From NCBI GenBank assembly GCA_025997595.1, contig BNUU01000016.1, positions 1 to 35,591 on the forward strand: DNA of 35,591 nucleotides, given 5' to 3'. Position 1 is the stretch's first letter, and every line of letters starts with the position of its first letter. This document shows positions 17,173 through 24,824 of the stretch, piece after piece. This stretch comes from Spirochaetia bacterium (GTDB taxonomy: Bacteria > Spirochaetota > Spirochaetia > Treponematales > Breznakiellaceae). A program made the position numbers and the translations under genes. The notes beneath the pieces were generated by a model. That model was not told the DNA's origin, did not search any database, and worked only from the letters and a program-made list of their open reading frames with translations.

Positions 17173-18222
17173 ATGCAGGGAAAAATGAAAGTCGCGGTTA
17201 TGACCGGCATCGGAAAGATGGATTTTGTCGAGCGGGATATACCGAAACCCCGGCCAAATGAGGCGCTGGTAAAACTTGAGTATGTGGGGGTTTGCGGGTC
17301 TGATCTGCATTATTATGAAAACGGCAGGATCAGTGATTTTATCGTGAAGCCGCCCTTCGTCCTGGGCCATGAGCCCGGCGGGGTAGTGGTAGAGGTTGGT
17401 TCCGAAGTGAAGCACCTGAAGCCCGGCGACAAGGTTGCCCTGGAACCGGGGAAGACCTGCGGTCACTGCGAGTTCTGCCGCAGCGGCCGTTATAACCTCT
17501 GCCCGGATGTGGTGTTTTTTGCCACACCCCCGGTGGACGGGGTGTTCCAGGAATACGTGGCCCACGAGGCCGCCCTCTGCTTCAAGCTCCCCGAAAAGGT
17601 GAGCACCATGGAAGGGGCCTTAATCGAACCTTTGGCGGTTGGCTTCCACGCGGCCATTACCGGGGGCGCCAGGATCGGGCAGACTGCGGTGGTCACCGGC
17701 GCGGGCTGTATCGGCCTGGTGTCCATGCTGGCCCTCAAGGCCCAGGGGGTTTCACGGGTTTACGTCACCGATGTGGTGAACAAGCGGCTGGAAAAGGCAA
17801 AGGCCCTGGGGGCCGACGGAGTTATCAATGCTGCGGAAAAGGATGTGCTCAAAACCCTGGCTGAATTGGAGAAGGGCAAAGGCGTCGATCTGGTGATTGA
17901 AACTACCGGTACGGATATTGCTGCGGCCCAGGGTATATCGGCCCTCAAGAAGGGGGGAACCCTGGTGTTCGTGGGGTATAGCAAATCCGGCTCCGTGACC
18001 TTGCCCATGGGCCTTGCGCTGGACAAGGAACTTACCATGAAGACCATATTCCGTTACCGCCATATCTATCCCTTGGCTATTGATGCGGTTGCGCGGGGCG
18101 TGGTGGATATCAAGAACATCGTTACCAATGTGTTTGATTTTGACGACATCCAGAATGCCATGGACCAGAGCGTCCACAACAAAACGGAGATCGTCAAATC
18201 GGTTATAAAAATGACGCCGTAA
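17173..18222 (+). CDS. Zinc-dependent polyol (L-iditol/sorbitol-type) dehydrogenase
   Basis: Oxidises a polyol to a ketose with NAD(P). 349 residues from ATG 17173, chosen because AGGAGGG sits just upstream; an in-frame ATG at 17137 lacks one. Catalytic zinc ligands are in VCGSDLHYY and GHEPGGVV. The structural zinc site is [15 protein letters not shown] (four cysteines). A Rossmann motif, [17 protein letters not shown], follows. These blocks match medium-chain dehydrogenases of the sorbitol/xylitol type. With the divergent PfkB kinase it could feed sugar alcohols into glycolysis. Exact substrate is not readable. Confidence 0.87.
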   Translation: MQGKMKVAVMTGIGKMDFVERDIPKPRPNEALVKLEYVGVCGSDLHYYENGRISDFIVKPPFVLGHEPGGVVVEVGSEVKHLKPGDKVALEPGKTCGHCEFCRSGRYNLCPDVVFFATPPVDGVFQEYVAHEAALCFKLPEKVSTMEGALIEPLAVGFHAAITGGARIGQTAVVTGAGCIGLVSMLALKAQGVSRVYVTDVVNKRLEKAKALGADGVINAAEKDVLKTLAELEKGKGVDLVIETTGTDIAAAQGISALKKGGTLVFVGYSKSGSVTLPMGLALDKELTMKTIFRYRHIYPLAIDAVARGVVDIKNIVTNVFDFDDIQNAMDQSVHNKTEIVKSVIKMTP

Positions 18223-18229
18223 TACTGTT

Positions 18230-19216
18230 TTAAACCGAGAAGGCAGCGATAAATCGCAATAGCGCCTCCGCAGTTTCTTCCGGTTTTTCCTGATGGGGCA
18301 GGTGTCCTGCGCCGGGGATTACCTGAAAAGCCGCATCGGGCCGCAGGCTGCGGAGGGGGTCTGCGACGGCGGGGGGAAAGAGTAGGTCTCTCTCCCCCCA
18401 AATGATGAGGATCCTGCCGGGAAAGGCCGTGAGGCGGCGGCTGAAGACGCCTGTTTTGGTCATGCTTGCCCATATGGTGCTCCGCCGGGATCCGAAGTAG
18501 GCCCGCTCCTGGGCGCTGCTTTCCACCCGTGCAATGACCCGTTCCCTTAAGAATTCCCTGTCGGGTTGGGGCAGTTTTTCAAAATCCCCGTAGAAGTCAA
18601 AGAGGGAGCGGTAGGCCCCTGCGTGATCTTTCCGAAGGGCCCGGTACCACCGGGGCCCCAGGATGGGGAGGGCGCCGGTCACCGTACCGCGATCTGCCTT
18701 CACGGCCAGGGGCAGGCCCCCGTCGATAAGCGCCAGGGCCTTTACCAGATCCGGCTTTTTTGCCGCCGCCTCCTGAACCACCGCGCCGCCCATGGAGTTT
18801 CCCACCAAAATCGCCGGCTTTGCCGCACTTGCAACGCCCGTTTCCTCCATAAGCCTGCACACCGCTTCGGCATGGCGCTTCAGATTGATCCTGCCATGGG
18901 CCGCGGATCTGCCAAAACCGGGCAGGTCAAGGGCCAGTGTGCGGCAGCCCGCCCGATTGAGATGAGGGATAAGGTGCCGCCATGAATCGGCCTCGTCCCC
19001 CAGGCCGTGCACGAGGATAATCGCCGGCGCAGCAAACATCGGCTTTGGTACTGTTGATGCCGGGGCCGGTTTGCCCGATGTATCGGCACTTCCTGCAGAA
19101 TCGTAGTAAAAGAGCGTATCGGTCCCTTTCAGGGGGAGGCTCCGGGCCTTGTCCGCCAGTGCGGGCCAGGGGGTCATTGGATAGGTTTCGGAATGCATGG
19201 ATTCAGTATAGATCAT
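18230..19216 (-). CDS. Alpha/beta hydrolase
   Basis: A 328-residue hydrolase of the alpha/beta fold. The oxyanion strand ends ILVHGLGDEADSW, the nucleophile elbow is GNSMGG, the acid is in IIWGERDLLFPP and the base is in GAGHLPHQEKPEE. A cap region lies between. The ATG at 19216 has AGAGGA 5 bases upstream. An inner ATG at 19198 is possible. An Ala/Pro-rich segment (SADTSGKPAPASTVPKP) near residue 50 looks like a flexible insertion. Convergent to the polyol dehydrogenase with a 7-base gap, divergent to the radical SAM gene. Substrate unknown. Confidence 0.88.
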   Translation of the reverse strand: MIYTESMHSETYPMTPWPALADKARSLPLKGTDTLFYYDSAGSADTSGKPAPASTVPKPMFAAPAIILVHGLGDEADSWRHLIPHLNRAGCRTLALDLPGFGRSAAHGRINLKRHAEAVCRLMEETGVASAAKPAILVGNSMGGAVVQEAAAKKPDLVKALALIDGGLPLAVKADRGTVTGALPILGPRWYRALRKDHAGAYRSLFDFYGDFEKLPQPDREFLRERVIARVESSAQERAYFGSRRSTIWASMTKTGVFSRRLTAFPGRILIIWGERDLLFPPAVADPLRSLRPDAAFQVIPGAGHLPHQEKPEETAEALLRFIAAFSV

Positions 19217-19236
19217 ATTCCTCTTGTCTTTTCATC

Positions 19237-19252
19237 TATACAGATGTATAGT
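19237..19252. promoter_or_regulatory. Inverted repeat between divergent hydrolase and radical SAM genes
   Basis: CTATAC and GTATAG separated by AGAT occupy the middle of the very short divergent space. The repeat would cover promoter elements for both directions, which suits a shared operator. It also covers an ATG at 19244, a reason to prefer the later radical SAM start at 19259. Confidence 0.4.
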
Positions 19253-19258
19253 GAATTT

Positions 19259-20584
19259 ATGGCAGGCGCAGTGCAGGGTTGGCTCGATGGGTCTGTAGAC
19301 CGGTCTACAGACCTTGGTGAAAAAATAGCGATCCTCGCGGGGGCGGCAAAGTTCGATGCCTCCTGCGCCTCTTCCGGCAGTGGGGCTTCCGGAGGAAGCC
19401 TTGGGAAGGGCGTCCTGGGGAGGAACCAATTCGGCGCCAGTATTCCCGCCGGGGTCTGCCACAGCTGGACCGAGGACGGCCGCTGCGTCAGCCTCCTCAA
19501 AGTGCTTTTTTCCAATGTGTGCCGCTTCGACTGCGCCTACTGCGTGAACCGGGCCTCTGCGGACACCAAACGTTCTTCCTTCACCGTGAACGAGCTGGTG
19601 GAGCTGACCTGCGAATTTTACCGGCGGAACTATATTGAGGGACTTTTTCTTTCATCGGGGATCTTTGCGGACCCGGACATCGTGATGGAAAAATTGATCG
19701 AGACCGCAAAGAAACTGCGCACCGAGGCGGGCTACGGTGGCTACATCCACCTTAAAATCATCCCCGGTACCGGGGAAAAGCTGATCCGGGAGGCGGGGCT
19801 CTGGGCGGACCGGCTCAGCGCCAACATCGAGCTACCCACGGACAAGAGCCTGCAAGCCCTGGCCCCCCAAAAGTCGGGAAAGGTGATTTTCGGAGCCATG
19901 GACGATTTTTCCGGGTTAAGTTCCCAGTTTGAGGAGGACCGGCGGCGGATCAAATCCACCCCGGCCTTTGCCCCGGCGGGACAGAGCACCCAGCTTATCG
20001 TGGGGGCCAGCGCCGAGGACGACCGGACCATCATCAACCTTTCCGGCTCCCTCTACCATAAGTTCTCCCTCCGCCGGGTCTACTATTCCGCCTTCATCCC
20101 CGTGGGGGTCAACGGACGGGCCGGCATTCCCGATCCCCGGCTGCCGGACATAAGCGGCCCGCCCCTGGTCCGCGAACACCGGCTCTACCAGGCAGACTGG
20201 CTCATGCGGTTCTACCATTTCAGCGCCGCCGAAATTCTTGACGAGGGGAGTCCCTTTCTGGACCCCCACATCGATCCCAAAACCGCCTGGGCGCTCAAGC
20301 ACCCGGACTTTTTCCCCGTGGAAATAAGCCGCGCCGATTATGAAGCCCTTCTCCGGATCCCCGGCGTCGGCGCCAAAACCGCCCGGCGCATCATTGAGAC
20401 CCGCCGCTCCCGCAGCCTCAGCTTCGACAGCCTTCGCCGCCTTGGCGCCGTGATGAAGCGGGCCCGGTACTTCATCACCTGCTCCGGCGCCTTCATCGAC
20501 AAAGTCGAGGATCCCCGGCGGATACGGCGGCTGCTGTCGGATCAGGACGGGGCCGGGCTGCAGCTTCCGTTGTTTGAGTTTTAA
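19259..20584 (+). CDS. Radical SAM protein with C-terminal helix-hairpin-helix (DNA modification/repair type)
   Basis: Around 441 residues. The radical SAM cluster motif is CRFDCAYC (C-x3-C-x2-C), binding a 4Fe-4S cluster and S-adenosylmethionine. Upstream is EKIAILAGAAKFDASCASSG and GVCHSWTEDGRC, hallmarks of the 'putative DNA modification/repair radical SAM' family (TIGR03916-like). The C-terminus carries a helix-hairpin-helix, LLRIPGVGAKTARRII, for DNA contact. Family members commonly pair with a uracil-DNA-glycosylase-like partner, not seen here. The start is uncertain (ATG 19193, 19244, 19259 or GTG 19271); 19259 is preferred on spacing. No strong ribosome site is present. The N-terminal 20 residues, encoded across a palindrome, look like a lineage-specific extension. 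Confidence 0.88.
   Translation: MAGAVQGWLDGSVDRSTDLGEKIAILAGAAKFDASCASSGSGASGGSLGKGVLGRNQFGASIPAGVCHSWTEDGRCVSLLKVLFSNVCRFDCAYCVNRASADTKRSSFTVNELVELTCEFYRRNYIEGLFLSSGIFADPDIVMEKLIETAKKLRTEAGYGGYIHLKIIPGTGEKLIREAGLWADRLSANIELPTDKSLQALAPQKSGKVIFGAMDDFSGLSSQFEEDRRRIKSTPAFAPAGQSTQLIVGASAEDDRTIINLSGSLYHKFSLRRVYYSAFIPVGVNGRAGIPDPRLPDISGPPLVREHRLYQADWLMRFYHFSAAEILDEGSPFLDPHIDPKTAWALKHPDFFPVEISRADYEALLRIPGVGAKTARRIIETRRSRSLSFDSLRRLGAVMKRARYFITCSGAFIDKVEDPRRIRRLLSDQDGAGLQLPLFEF
19290..19313. repeat. 24-bp perfect palindrome inside the radical SAM gene start
   Basis: The half GGTCTGTAGACC (19290-19301) is followed immediately by its exact reverse complement, GGTCTACAGACC (19302-19313). Each half is itself nearly palindromic, so the site could also be read as two tandem 12-bp dyads. 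It encodes the non-conserved segment GSVDRSTD before the family core begins. Confidence 0.8.
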
Positions 20585-20705
20585 ATTTTAAAAAAGGCCC
20601 GCTTGTGTTCAGTAAATGAAAAATGGGGAGCTCTGTCCCCAAACTTGGGCGCATACGCTGAAAGCTCTGTCCCCGTATGCCGCAAAATTGAGCTCTGTCC
20701 CTCTC
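20585..20705. repeat. Convergent intergenic region holding three GGGACAGAGCT copies
   Basis: The 121 bases between the radical SAM stop and the murJ stop contain three copies, all in the AGCTCTGTCCC orientation (20629-20639, 20663-20673, 20691-20701). Copy 2 sits in the loop of an inverted repeat, GCATACG (20651-20657) with CGTATGC (20674-20680). Three copies in 73 bases is the densest cluster in the window. Confidence 0.9.
20618..20640 (-). terminator. Candidate terminator of the murJ operon built on a repeat copy
   Basis: On the minus strand GGGGA-CAGAGC-TCCCC (20640-20625) forms a 5-bp stem with a 6-base loop, followed by ATTTTTC. The stem consists of repeat copy 1 plus four adjoining bases. 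A modest hairpin, but well placed 66 bases after the murJ stop. Confidence 0.45.
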
Positions 20706-22295
20706 CTATTTTTTTCTGCGTATCATCCTGACAATCCCCCGGACCTGCTTGTCCTTTGTGATGACAAGGAGGACTATTCCCACTGCACCGAAGATGACGG
20801 CATTGAGAAGGAGGGGGAGTCCCTGGCTGATGAGCCGGTTCCGGCCGGCAAAGAGGGCCAGCAGCCGGGGGTTAAGGGCGAGTACGGGGACGACCGCGAT
20901 TGCAGAAAACAGGATCAGCTTGACGGTATAGGTAAGGGCGGAACGGAGTGCTCTGCCCACGGCGATACGGGGGTTCCTCCTGAGAAATGCCAGGAGCAGG
21001 GCGGTGTTTACCGCACTCGCGAGGGACAGAGCTAAGGCGATGCCAGCCCCCCGGAAGGGACCGGCAAGGGTGGCGGCGAGGGCGATGTTTACCCCAAAGG
21101 AGATGAGCCCCGCCAGGGTCGGGGATTTTGAATCGCTTTGGGCGTAGAAGGCCGGGGCCAGGATGCGGTTCAGGGCAATGAAAAAAAGCCCCGGCATGTG
21201 AAAGGTGAGGGCCGAGAGGGTCAGGCGGACCGAATCTTCGTTAAAACTGCGGCTCTGGAAGAGAAGCCGTATCAAGCTCTGTCCCTCTGCGAGGGAAAAA
21301 AAGGTGATCGGGATGGTGATGAGGGCGATGATGTCTATGGCTGAAATGAGCCTATCGTTGTAGATGTCCCATTGGGCGGATTTTGCATATTCCGCCAGGT
21401 CCGGGAGGAGCACGGTCCCTATGGAGACCGCAAATACCCCGAGGATCAGTTCCTGCAGCCGGAGGCTGTATTGCAGGCTCGACACCACCCCCTCGCCGGC
21501 GTTCCCTGCCAGGGCAGTAGAGACCAGATCGTTGAGCTGATAGGCGGCCATCCCGATGATGGTGGGACCGATGAGTCGCAGCACTTTCTTGGTACCGGGG
21601 TTTTGAAGAACCCGTTTCAGGGGCGTAAAAAAGAAGCTCTGTCCCTCTTTGAGCACGAAGGGCAGTTGGATGGCCGCTTCCAGAAAGCCGCCGATGAAAA
21701 TGCCGATAGCCATAGCCCGTGCGGGGTTTTGGGTGAAGGGGCTGAGACCATAGGCACAGAGGATAGTAACCAGGTTGAGCAGAATCGGCGCAAGCCCCGA
21801 GGGGGTAAACACCCGGAGGCTGTTCAGCACCCCCTGAAACAGGGCCGCGATGGAAATAAAGGCCAGAAAGGGGAACATCAGCCGGGTCAGGAAGACGGTC
21901 TCATCAAATTCCTCCATACCAAAGATGGGGATGATGAGGGGGGTGACGAGGATTCCCGCCATGACTGCCAGGCTCACGAAAAAGGTGAGAAAAGTGAACA
22001 TACAGGAAAGAAATTCCCGTGTTTTGTCCCGGTCATTTTCCAGGAGGTATTCCTTGAAAGTGGGAATAAAAGCCACCGCGATGGAACCTTCGGCAAAAAG
22101 CCGGCGGAAGAGGTTGGGGATCATGAAGGCCACGGAAAAGGCGTCCGAAAGGGCACTGGTACCCAAGAGGCTCGCCTTGGTCATCTCCCGGACAAGTCCC
22201 AGGACACGAGAAACAAGGGTAAGGAGGGACAGAGCTGAACCGTGACGAAGCAGGGCACGGCCGGCTCTGTCCCCCTGAGGGACAGAGCTCACCAA
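20706..22295 (-). CDS. murJ: Lipid II flippase MurJ (MviN family)
   Basis: Flips the peptidoglycan precursor lipid II across the inner membrane. 529 residues with about 14 membrane helices; the core begins SLLTLVSRVLGLVREMTKAS and includes FMIPNLFRRLFAEGS, the classic MviN block, and PTIIGMAAYQLNDLVST. The TTG at 22295 (AAGG 6 bases upstream) or the GTG at 22292 must be the start, because no other usable codon precedes the core. The gene overlaps the GDPD stop. Four exact repeat copies lie within it and a fifth sits at its start. They encode different residues in different frames (ALSL, EGQSL, EGQSF, ALSL, SSVP), mostly at variable positions. Last gene of a four-gene minus-strand operon. Confidence 0.93.
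   Translation of the reverse strand: MVSSVPQGDRAGRALLRHGSALSLLTLVSRVLGLVREMTKASLLGTSALSDAFSVAFMIPNLFRRLFAEGSIAVAFIPTFKEYLLENDRDKTREFLSCMFTFLTFFVSLAVMAGILVTPLIIPIFGMEEFDETVFLTRLMFPFLAFISIAALFQGVLNSLRVFTPSGLAPILLNLVTILCAYGLSPFTQNPARAMAIGIFIGGFLEAAIQLPFVLKEGQSFFFTPLKRVLQNPGTKKVLRLIGPTIIGMAAYQLNDLVSTALAGNAGEGVVSSLQYSLRLQELILGVFAVSIGTVLLPDLAEYAKSAQWDIYNDRLISAIDIIALITIPITFFSLAEGQSLIRLLFQSRSFNEDSVRLTLSALTFHMPGLFFIALNRILAPAFYAQSDSKSPTLAGLISFGVNIALAATLAGPFRGAGIALALSLASAVNTALLLAFLRRNPRIAVGRALRSALTYTVKLILFSAIAVVPVLALNPRLLALFAGRNRLISQGLPLLLNAVIFGAVGIVLLVITKDKQVRGIVRMIRRKK
22264..22288. repeat. Inverted pair of GGGACAGAGCT repeats at the murJ start
   Basis: GCTCTGTCCC (22264-22273) and GGGACAGAGC (22279-22288) form a perfect 10-bp stem with a 5-base loop. 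It occupies codons 3-11 of murJ and starts at the GDPD stop. One arm is exact at 11 bases, the other has one mismatch (GGCTCTGTCCC). In the mRNA the hairpin could affect murJ initiation. Confidence 0.85.
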
Positions 22296-23116
22296 AGAGC
22301 CTTCATGCGCCCCTGCGGGTCGCTTTCCGATAAGAAGGATTGAAAGGGCGCTATCGCGCCCGACGTCATGTCTTGGGGTCTATTGGTGATGATTCCGATA
22401 CAGCCTGTTTTAAGCATTTTTCCCGCCAGCGCGGGATCATCAATGGTCCAGGGAACCAGGGGCCGCCTCTCCAGAACGGAAAGTCTGAAATGGGAAAAGG
22501 GATTAACCTGACGGTGAACCGGCTTTAGGTAATCACAATGGGAGAGGAACCTACCGAAACCATAATGCAGTATAAGAGGGACTTCGGTATCGGCACACCA
22601 GATGATGGCGGTGGGGATCTGGGGACAGAGCTTCTTGAAAGAGGCAAGGCTAAAAGGGTTAAACGAAGAAACAGCCACTGATTTTAAAGCCCGGTCCCCA
22701 AATTGTTTAAGTTTTTCCGCCAAGAGCCCCGGAAGGGGATCGTCTTTGACTTTTCTGGTCTTTAGTTCGATATCAATGTACATGCCGGGGCAGAATTCTT
22801 CCAAGACATCTTCCAGAAGGGGCGGATGTTCTCCCTTGCCCACATCAATGGCCTTTATTTCAGCCAAAGTGAGATCCTCAATGGCACGGCTGTCTCCGGC
22901 GGTACGCTGAAAAGTATCGTCATGGGCGACTATCAGCTCCCCGAAATTTTCAGTGAATGCCTTGCAAACATGAATGTCCAGCTCTATTCCGGGGACGCCT
23001 ATTTCACGGGCTTTTTTGAAGGCAATCATAGTGTTTTCCGGGGCTAGGGAAGAGCAGCCTCGATGGGCAAAGAACAGGGGCCGCGGCCGATCCGGCAGCA
23101 GAGGGACAGAGCTCAT
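22289..23116 (-). CDS. Glycerophosphodiester phosphodiesterase
   Basis: Hydrolyses glycerophosphodiesters to glycerol-3-phosphate and an alcohol. 275 residues, no signal peptide, so cytoplasmic. The TIM-barrel GDPD marks are FFAHRGCSSLAPENT (His18), the metal-binding pair Glu45 and Asp47 in GIELDIHV, and the catalytic His65 in VAHDDTFQR. Further blocks are YIDIELKT and VPWTIDDP. The ATG overlaps the TGA of the upstream coiled-coil gene (ATGA). The first repeat copy begins right after the ATG, encoding SSVP; another copy encodes KLCPQ. Its stop overlaps the murJ start. Confidence 0.93.
   Translation of the reverse strand: MSSVPLLPDRPRPLFFAHRGCSSLAPENTMIAFKKAREIGVPGIELDIHVCKAFTENFGELIVAHDDTFQRTAGDSRAIEDLTLAEIKAIDVGKGEHPPLLEDVLEEFCPGMYIDIELKTRKVKDDPLPGLLAEKLKQFGDRALKSVAVSSFNPFSLASFKKLCPQIPTAIIWCADTEVPLILHYGFGRFLSHCDYLKPVHRQVNPFSHFRLSVLERRPLVPWTIDDPALAGKMLKTGCIGIITNRPQDMTSGAIAPFQSFLSESDPQGRMKALW
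23103..23113 (+). repeat. GGGACAGAGCT copy directly after the GDPD start codon
   Basis: On the coding (minus) strand the start region reads ATG followed at once by AGCTCTGTCCC, and it overlaps the stop of the upstream gene. The repeat thus supplies codons 2-5 (SSVP) of the phosphodiesterase. Confidence 0.9.
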
Positions 23117-23709
23117 AAACTGCCTCCGGAATTTTGCCTTATTTTTGCCTTGAGCGCTTCAAGGGCGGCTTCTGCGGCACTGTCTTTTTCCAGTTTGTTC
23201 AACAAGCGATCCCTTTCGGCTTGCTTTTCTTCGCCGGGCATGCGACCCGCAACCATTAAAAGTTCCTGTTCGAGCATATCCGGGTCGATGCTCCGTTCGC
23301 GGGCAGCAAGAGACGGCAGCTGGAGCCGCATCCTTTCAATCTGGGATCGGAGTTCCGCAATCTCTGCCTGTAAATCGTTTTGGAGGGCCTCCAATATTTT
23401 CACTTCCTTTTCGGCCTCCGCAGCTAAATCCGGGGCGCCCCTTGAATGGGCCAGTTCTCCCCGGCCCCTCCACTTGGTCAGGGCCGCCTCTGTCTCCCCA
23501 AGCTTTTTTTCCGTCAGTTTCAGGGTACTTATGAATTGAAGGATGTACTTCCTTGCATCGGCGGCATTCATCCCGGTAAGGTCTGCGGGGTTTCTCTCCG
23601 GAGGGAAACCCCGGCTTACAGCCTCAGCGGCATGTTCCTGCGCGTGGGAAGAATCAGCCACGGATTTTTTTGCCAATTTGGATGGCCCGGATGAGGTTTT
23701 CCGCGGCAA
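23113..23709 (-). CDS. Hypothetical coiled-coil protein
   Basis: Up to 198 residues. I recognise no family. The central part (about 47-140) is strongly helical with heptad spacing: YILQFISTLKLTEKKLGETE, then AEAEKEVKILEALQNDLQAE and IAELRSQIERMRLQL. The C-terminal third is charged and ends KAKIRQNSGGSL. No signal peptide or membrane helix. The longest frame starts at TTG 23709, overlapping glycerate kinase by 56 bases; internal starts at GTG 23661 or ATG 23571 are possible and none has a convincing ribosome site. It is second in a tight operon with glycerate kinase, GDPD and murJ. It may be a structural or adaptor protein, but that is a guess. Confidence 0.7.
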   Translation of the reverse strand: MPRKTSSGPSKLAKKSVADSSHAQEHAAEAVSRGFPPERNPADLTGMNAADARKYILQFISTLKLTEKKLGETEAALTKWRGRGELAHSRGAPDLAAEAEKEVKILEALQNDLQAEIAELRSQIERMRLQLPSLAARERSIDPDMLEQELLMVAGRMPGEEKQAERDRLLNKLEKDSAAEAALEALKAKIRQNSGGSL

Positions 23710-24796
23710 AGCCCAGATCCCGCCGGCTGTCCTTGATCATGGCATCAAGCCCTATCTGGCCGCAGGAGGTAGAAACCGCGTATTCAAAGGAACCAAGCAA
23801 CGCCGAGGCTTCCCCGCCCAGGGCGCCGGAGATAAGGGCCACGGGGATACCCGCTTTGTGGGATTCGCGTGCCACAACGGAACAGAGTTTGCCCCCTGCC
23901 GTTTGCCCGTCGGTCATTCCTTCCCCGGTAATGACCAGGTCAATATCAGAAAGATGCTTGAAAAAGCCTGAGTATTTCATCACCAGCATGGCCCCGGACT
24001 CCATCACCGCCCCCAGGCATATCCGCATTGCCGCTCCTACCCCACCCGCAGCTCCGTCCCCGGGCTGTTCCACATCCGCAGCCAGTCCGGCCTGAATCCA
24101 GGCGTTTCCCAGTTTGGCGAGCCCTGCATCAAGGGCCTTCACCATCTCCGCTGTAGCGCCCTTTTGGGGGCCGAATATGGCTGAGGCTCCCTTTGGGCCG
24201 AGGAGTGGGTTGGTCACATCGCAGGCCACCTTGATAGACACTCCCTTGAGCCGCTTGTCCGCCCCGTTCACATTCACGGAGGCTATTTTCGCCAAGGCTT
24301 CTCCTCCCTGTCCCACGGGCTGCCCCTTTTCATCCAGTACCTTGAAGCCCAGGGCGCTGATCATCCCGATACCGCCGTCATTGGTGGCGCTCCCCCCTAT
24401 ACCGATGATGAGCTCCTTGGCGCCGGTATCCAGGGCTGCCCGTATCAGTTCTCCGGTACCATAGGAGGTGGCCTTCAGGGGATTCAACTGATCCCGGCGC
24501 AAAAGTTCTAACCCTGATGCACTGGCCATATCCAGCACCGCCACCCGGCCGTTCTCGATGAGACCGAATTCAGCTTCAATCCTGTCTCCTAAAGGGCCGG
24601 TCACCACAGCTTTGGTGAAGCGGCCCCCGGCGGCCTCGGTAACTGCCCGTGCCGTACCTTCCCCGCCATCCGCCAGGGGGATTTTGTATACCGATGCAGC
24701 CTTATCGGCCCGCAGAATACCCGCCTCGATTACGGCGCAAACGTCCGGGGCGCTCATATTCCCCTTAAAAGAATCGGGGGCAACAATTATTTTCAT
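23654..24796 (-). CDS. Glycerate kinase (GarK/GlxK family)
   Basis: Phosphorylates glycerate to phosphoglycerate with ATP. 380 residues from the ATG at 24796, with GGAG about 10 bases upstream; the longer frame to 24844 is rejected because the family begins MKIIVAPDSFKGNMSA. Blocks: IPLADGGEGTARAVTEAAGG, LIIGIGGSATNDGGIGM, ACDVTNPLLGPKGAS(A)IFGPQKGA, DLVITGEGMTDGQTAGGK and PVALISGALG. All fit class II glycerate kinases. The first gene of the operon; it lies divergent to the OmpA-like gene with just 28 bases between starts. No exact repeat copy lies inside it. Confidence 0.94.
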   Translation of the reverse strand: MKIIVAPDSFKGNMSAPDVCAVIEAGILRADKAASVYKIPLADGGEGTARAVTEAAGGRFTKAVVTGPLGDRIEAEFGLIENGRVAVLDMASASGLELLRRDQLNPLKATSYGTGELIRAALDTGAKELIIGIGGSATNDGGIGMISALGFKVLDEKGQPVGQGGEALAKIASVNVNGADKRLKGVSIKVACDVTNPLLGPKGASAIFGPQKGATAEMVKALDAGLAKLGNAWIQAGLAADVEQPGDGAAGGVGAAMRICLGAVMESGAMLVMKYSGFFKHLSDIDLVITGEGMTDGQTAGGKLCSVVARESHKAGIPVALISGALGGEASALLGSFEYAVSTSCGQIGLDAMIKDSRRDLGFAAENLIRAIQIGKKIRG

Positions 24797-24824
24797 GGTA
24801 GAACACTCCGATAATACTGTACGT

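Noticed and set aside
21372..22238. 288-codon frame opposite murJ
   Set aside because: Antisense shadow of a membrane protein gene, giving a Gly/Glu/Asp-rich product.
23881..23893. GGAACAGAGTT in glycerate kinase
   Set aside because: Two mismatches and encodes the conserved GGKLCSV block; probably unrelated to the repeat family.
24558..24824. Longer start for the OmpA-like protein
   Set aside because: It would lie within the glycerate kinase gene; the ATG at 24825 begins a proper signal peptide.
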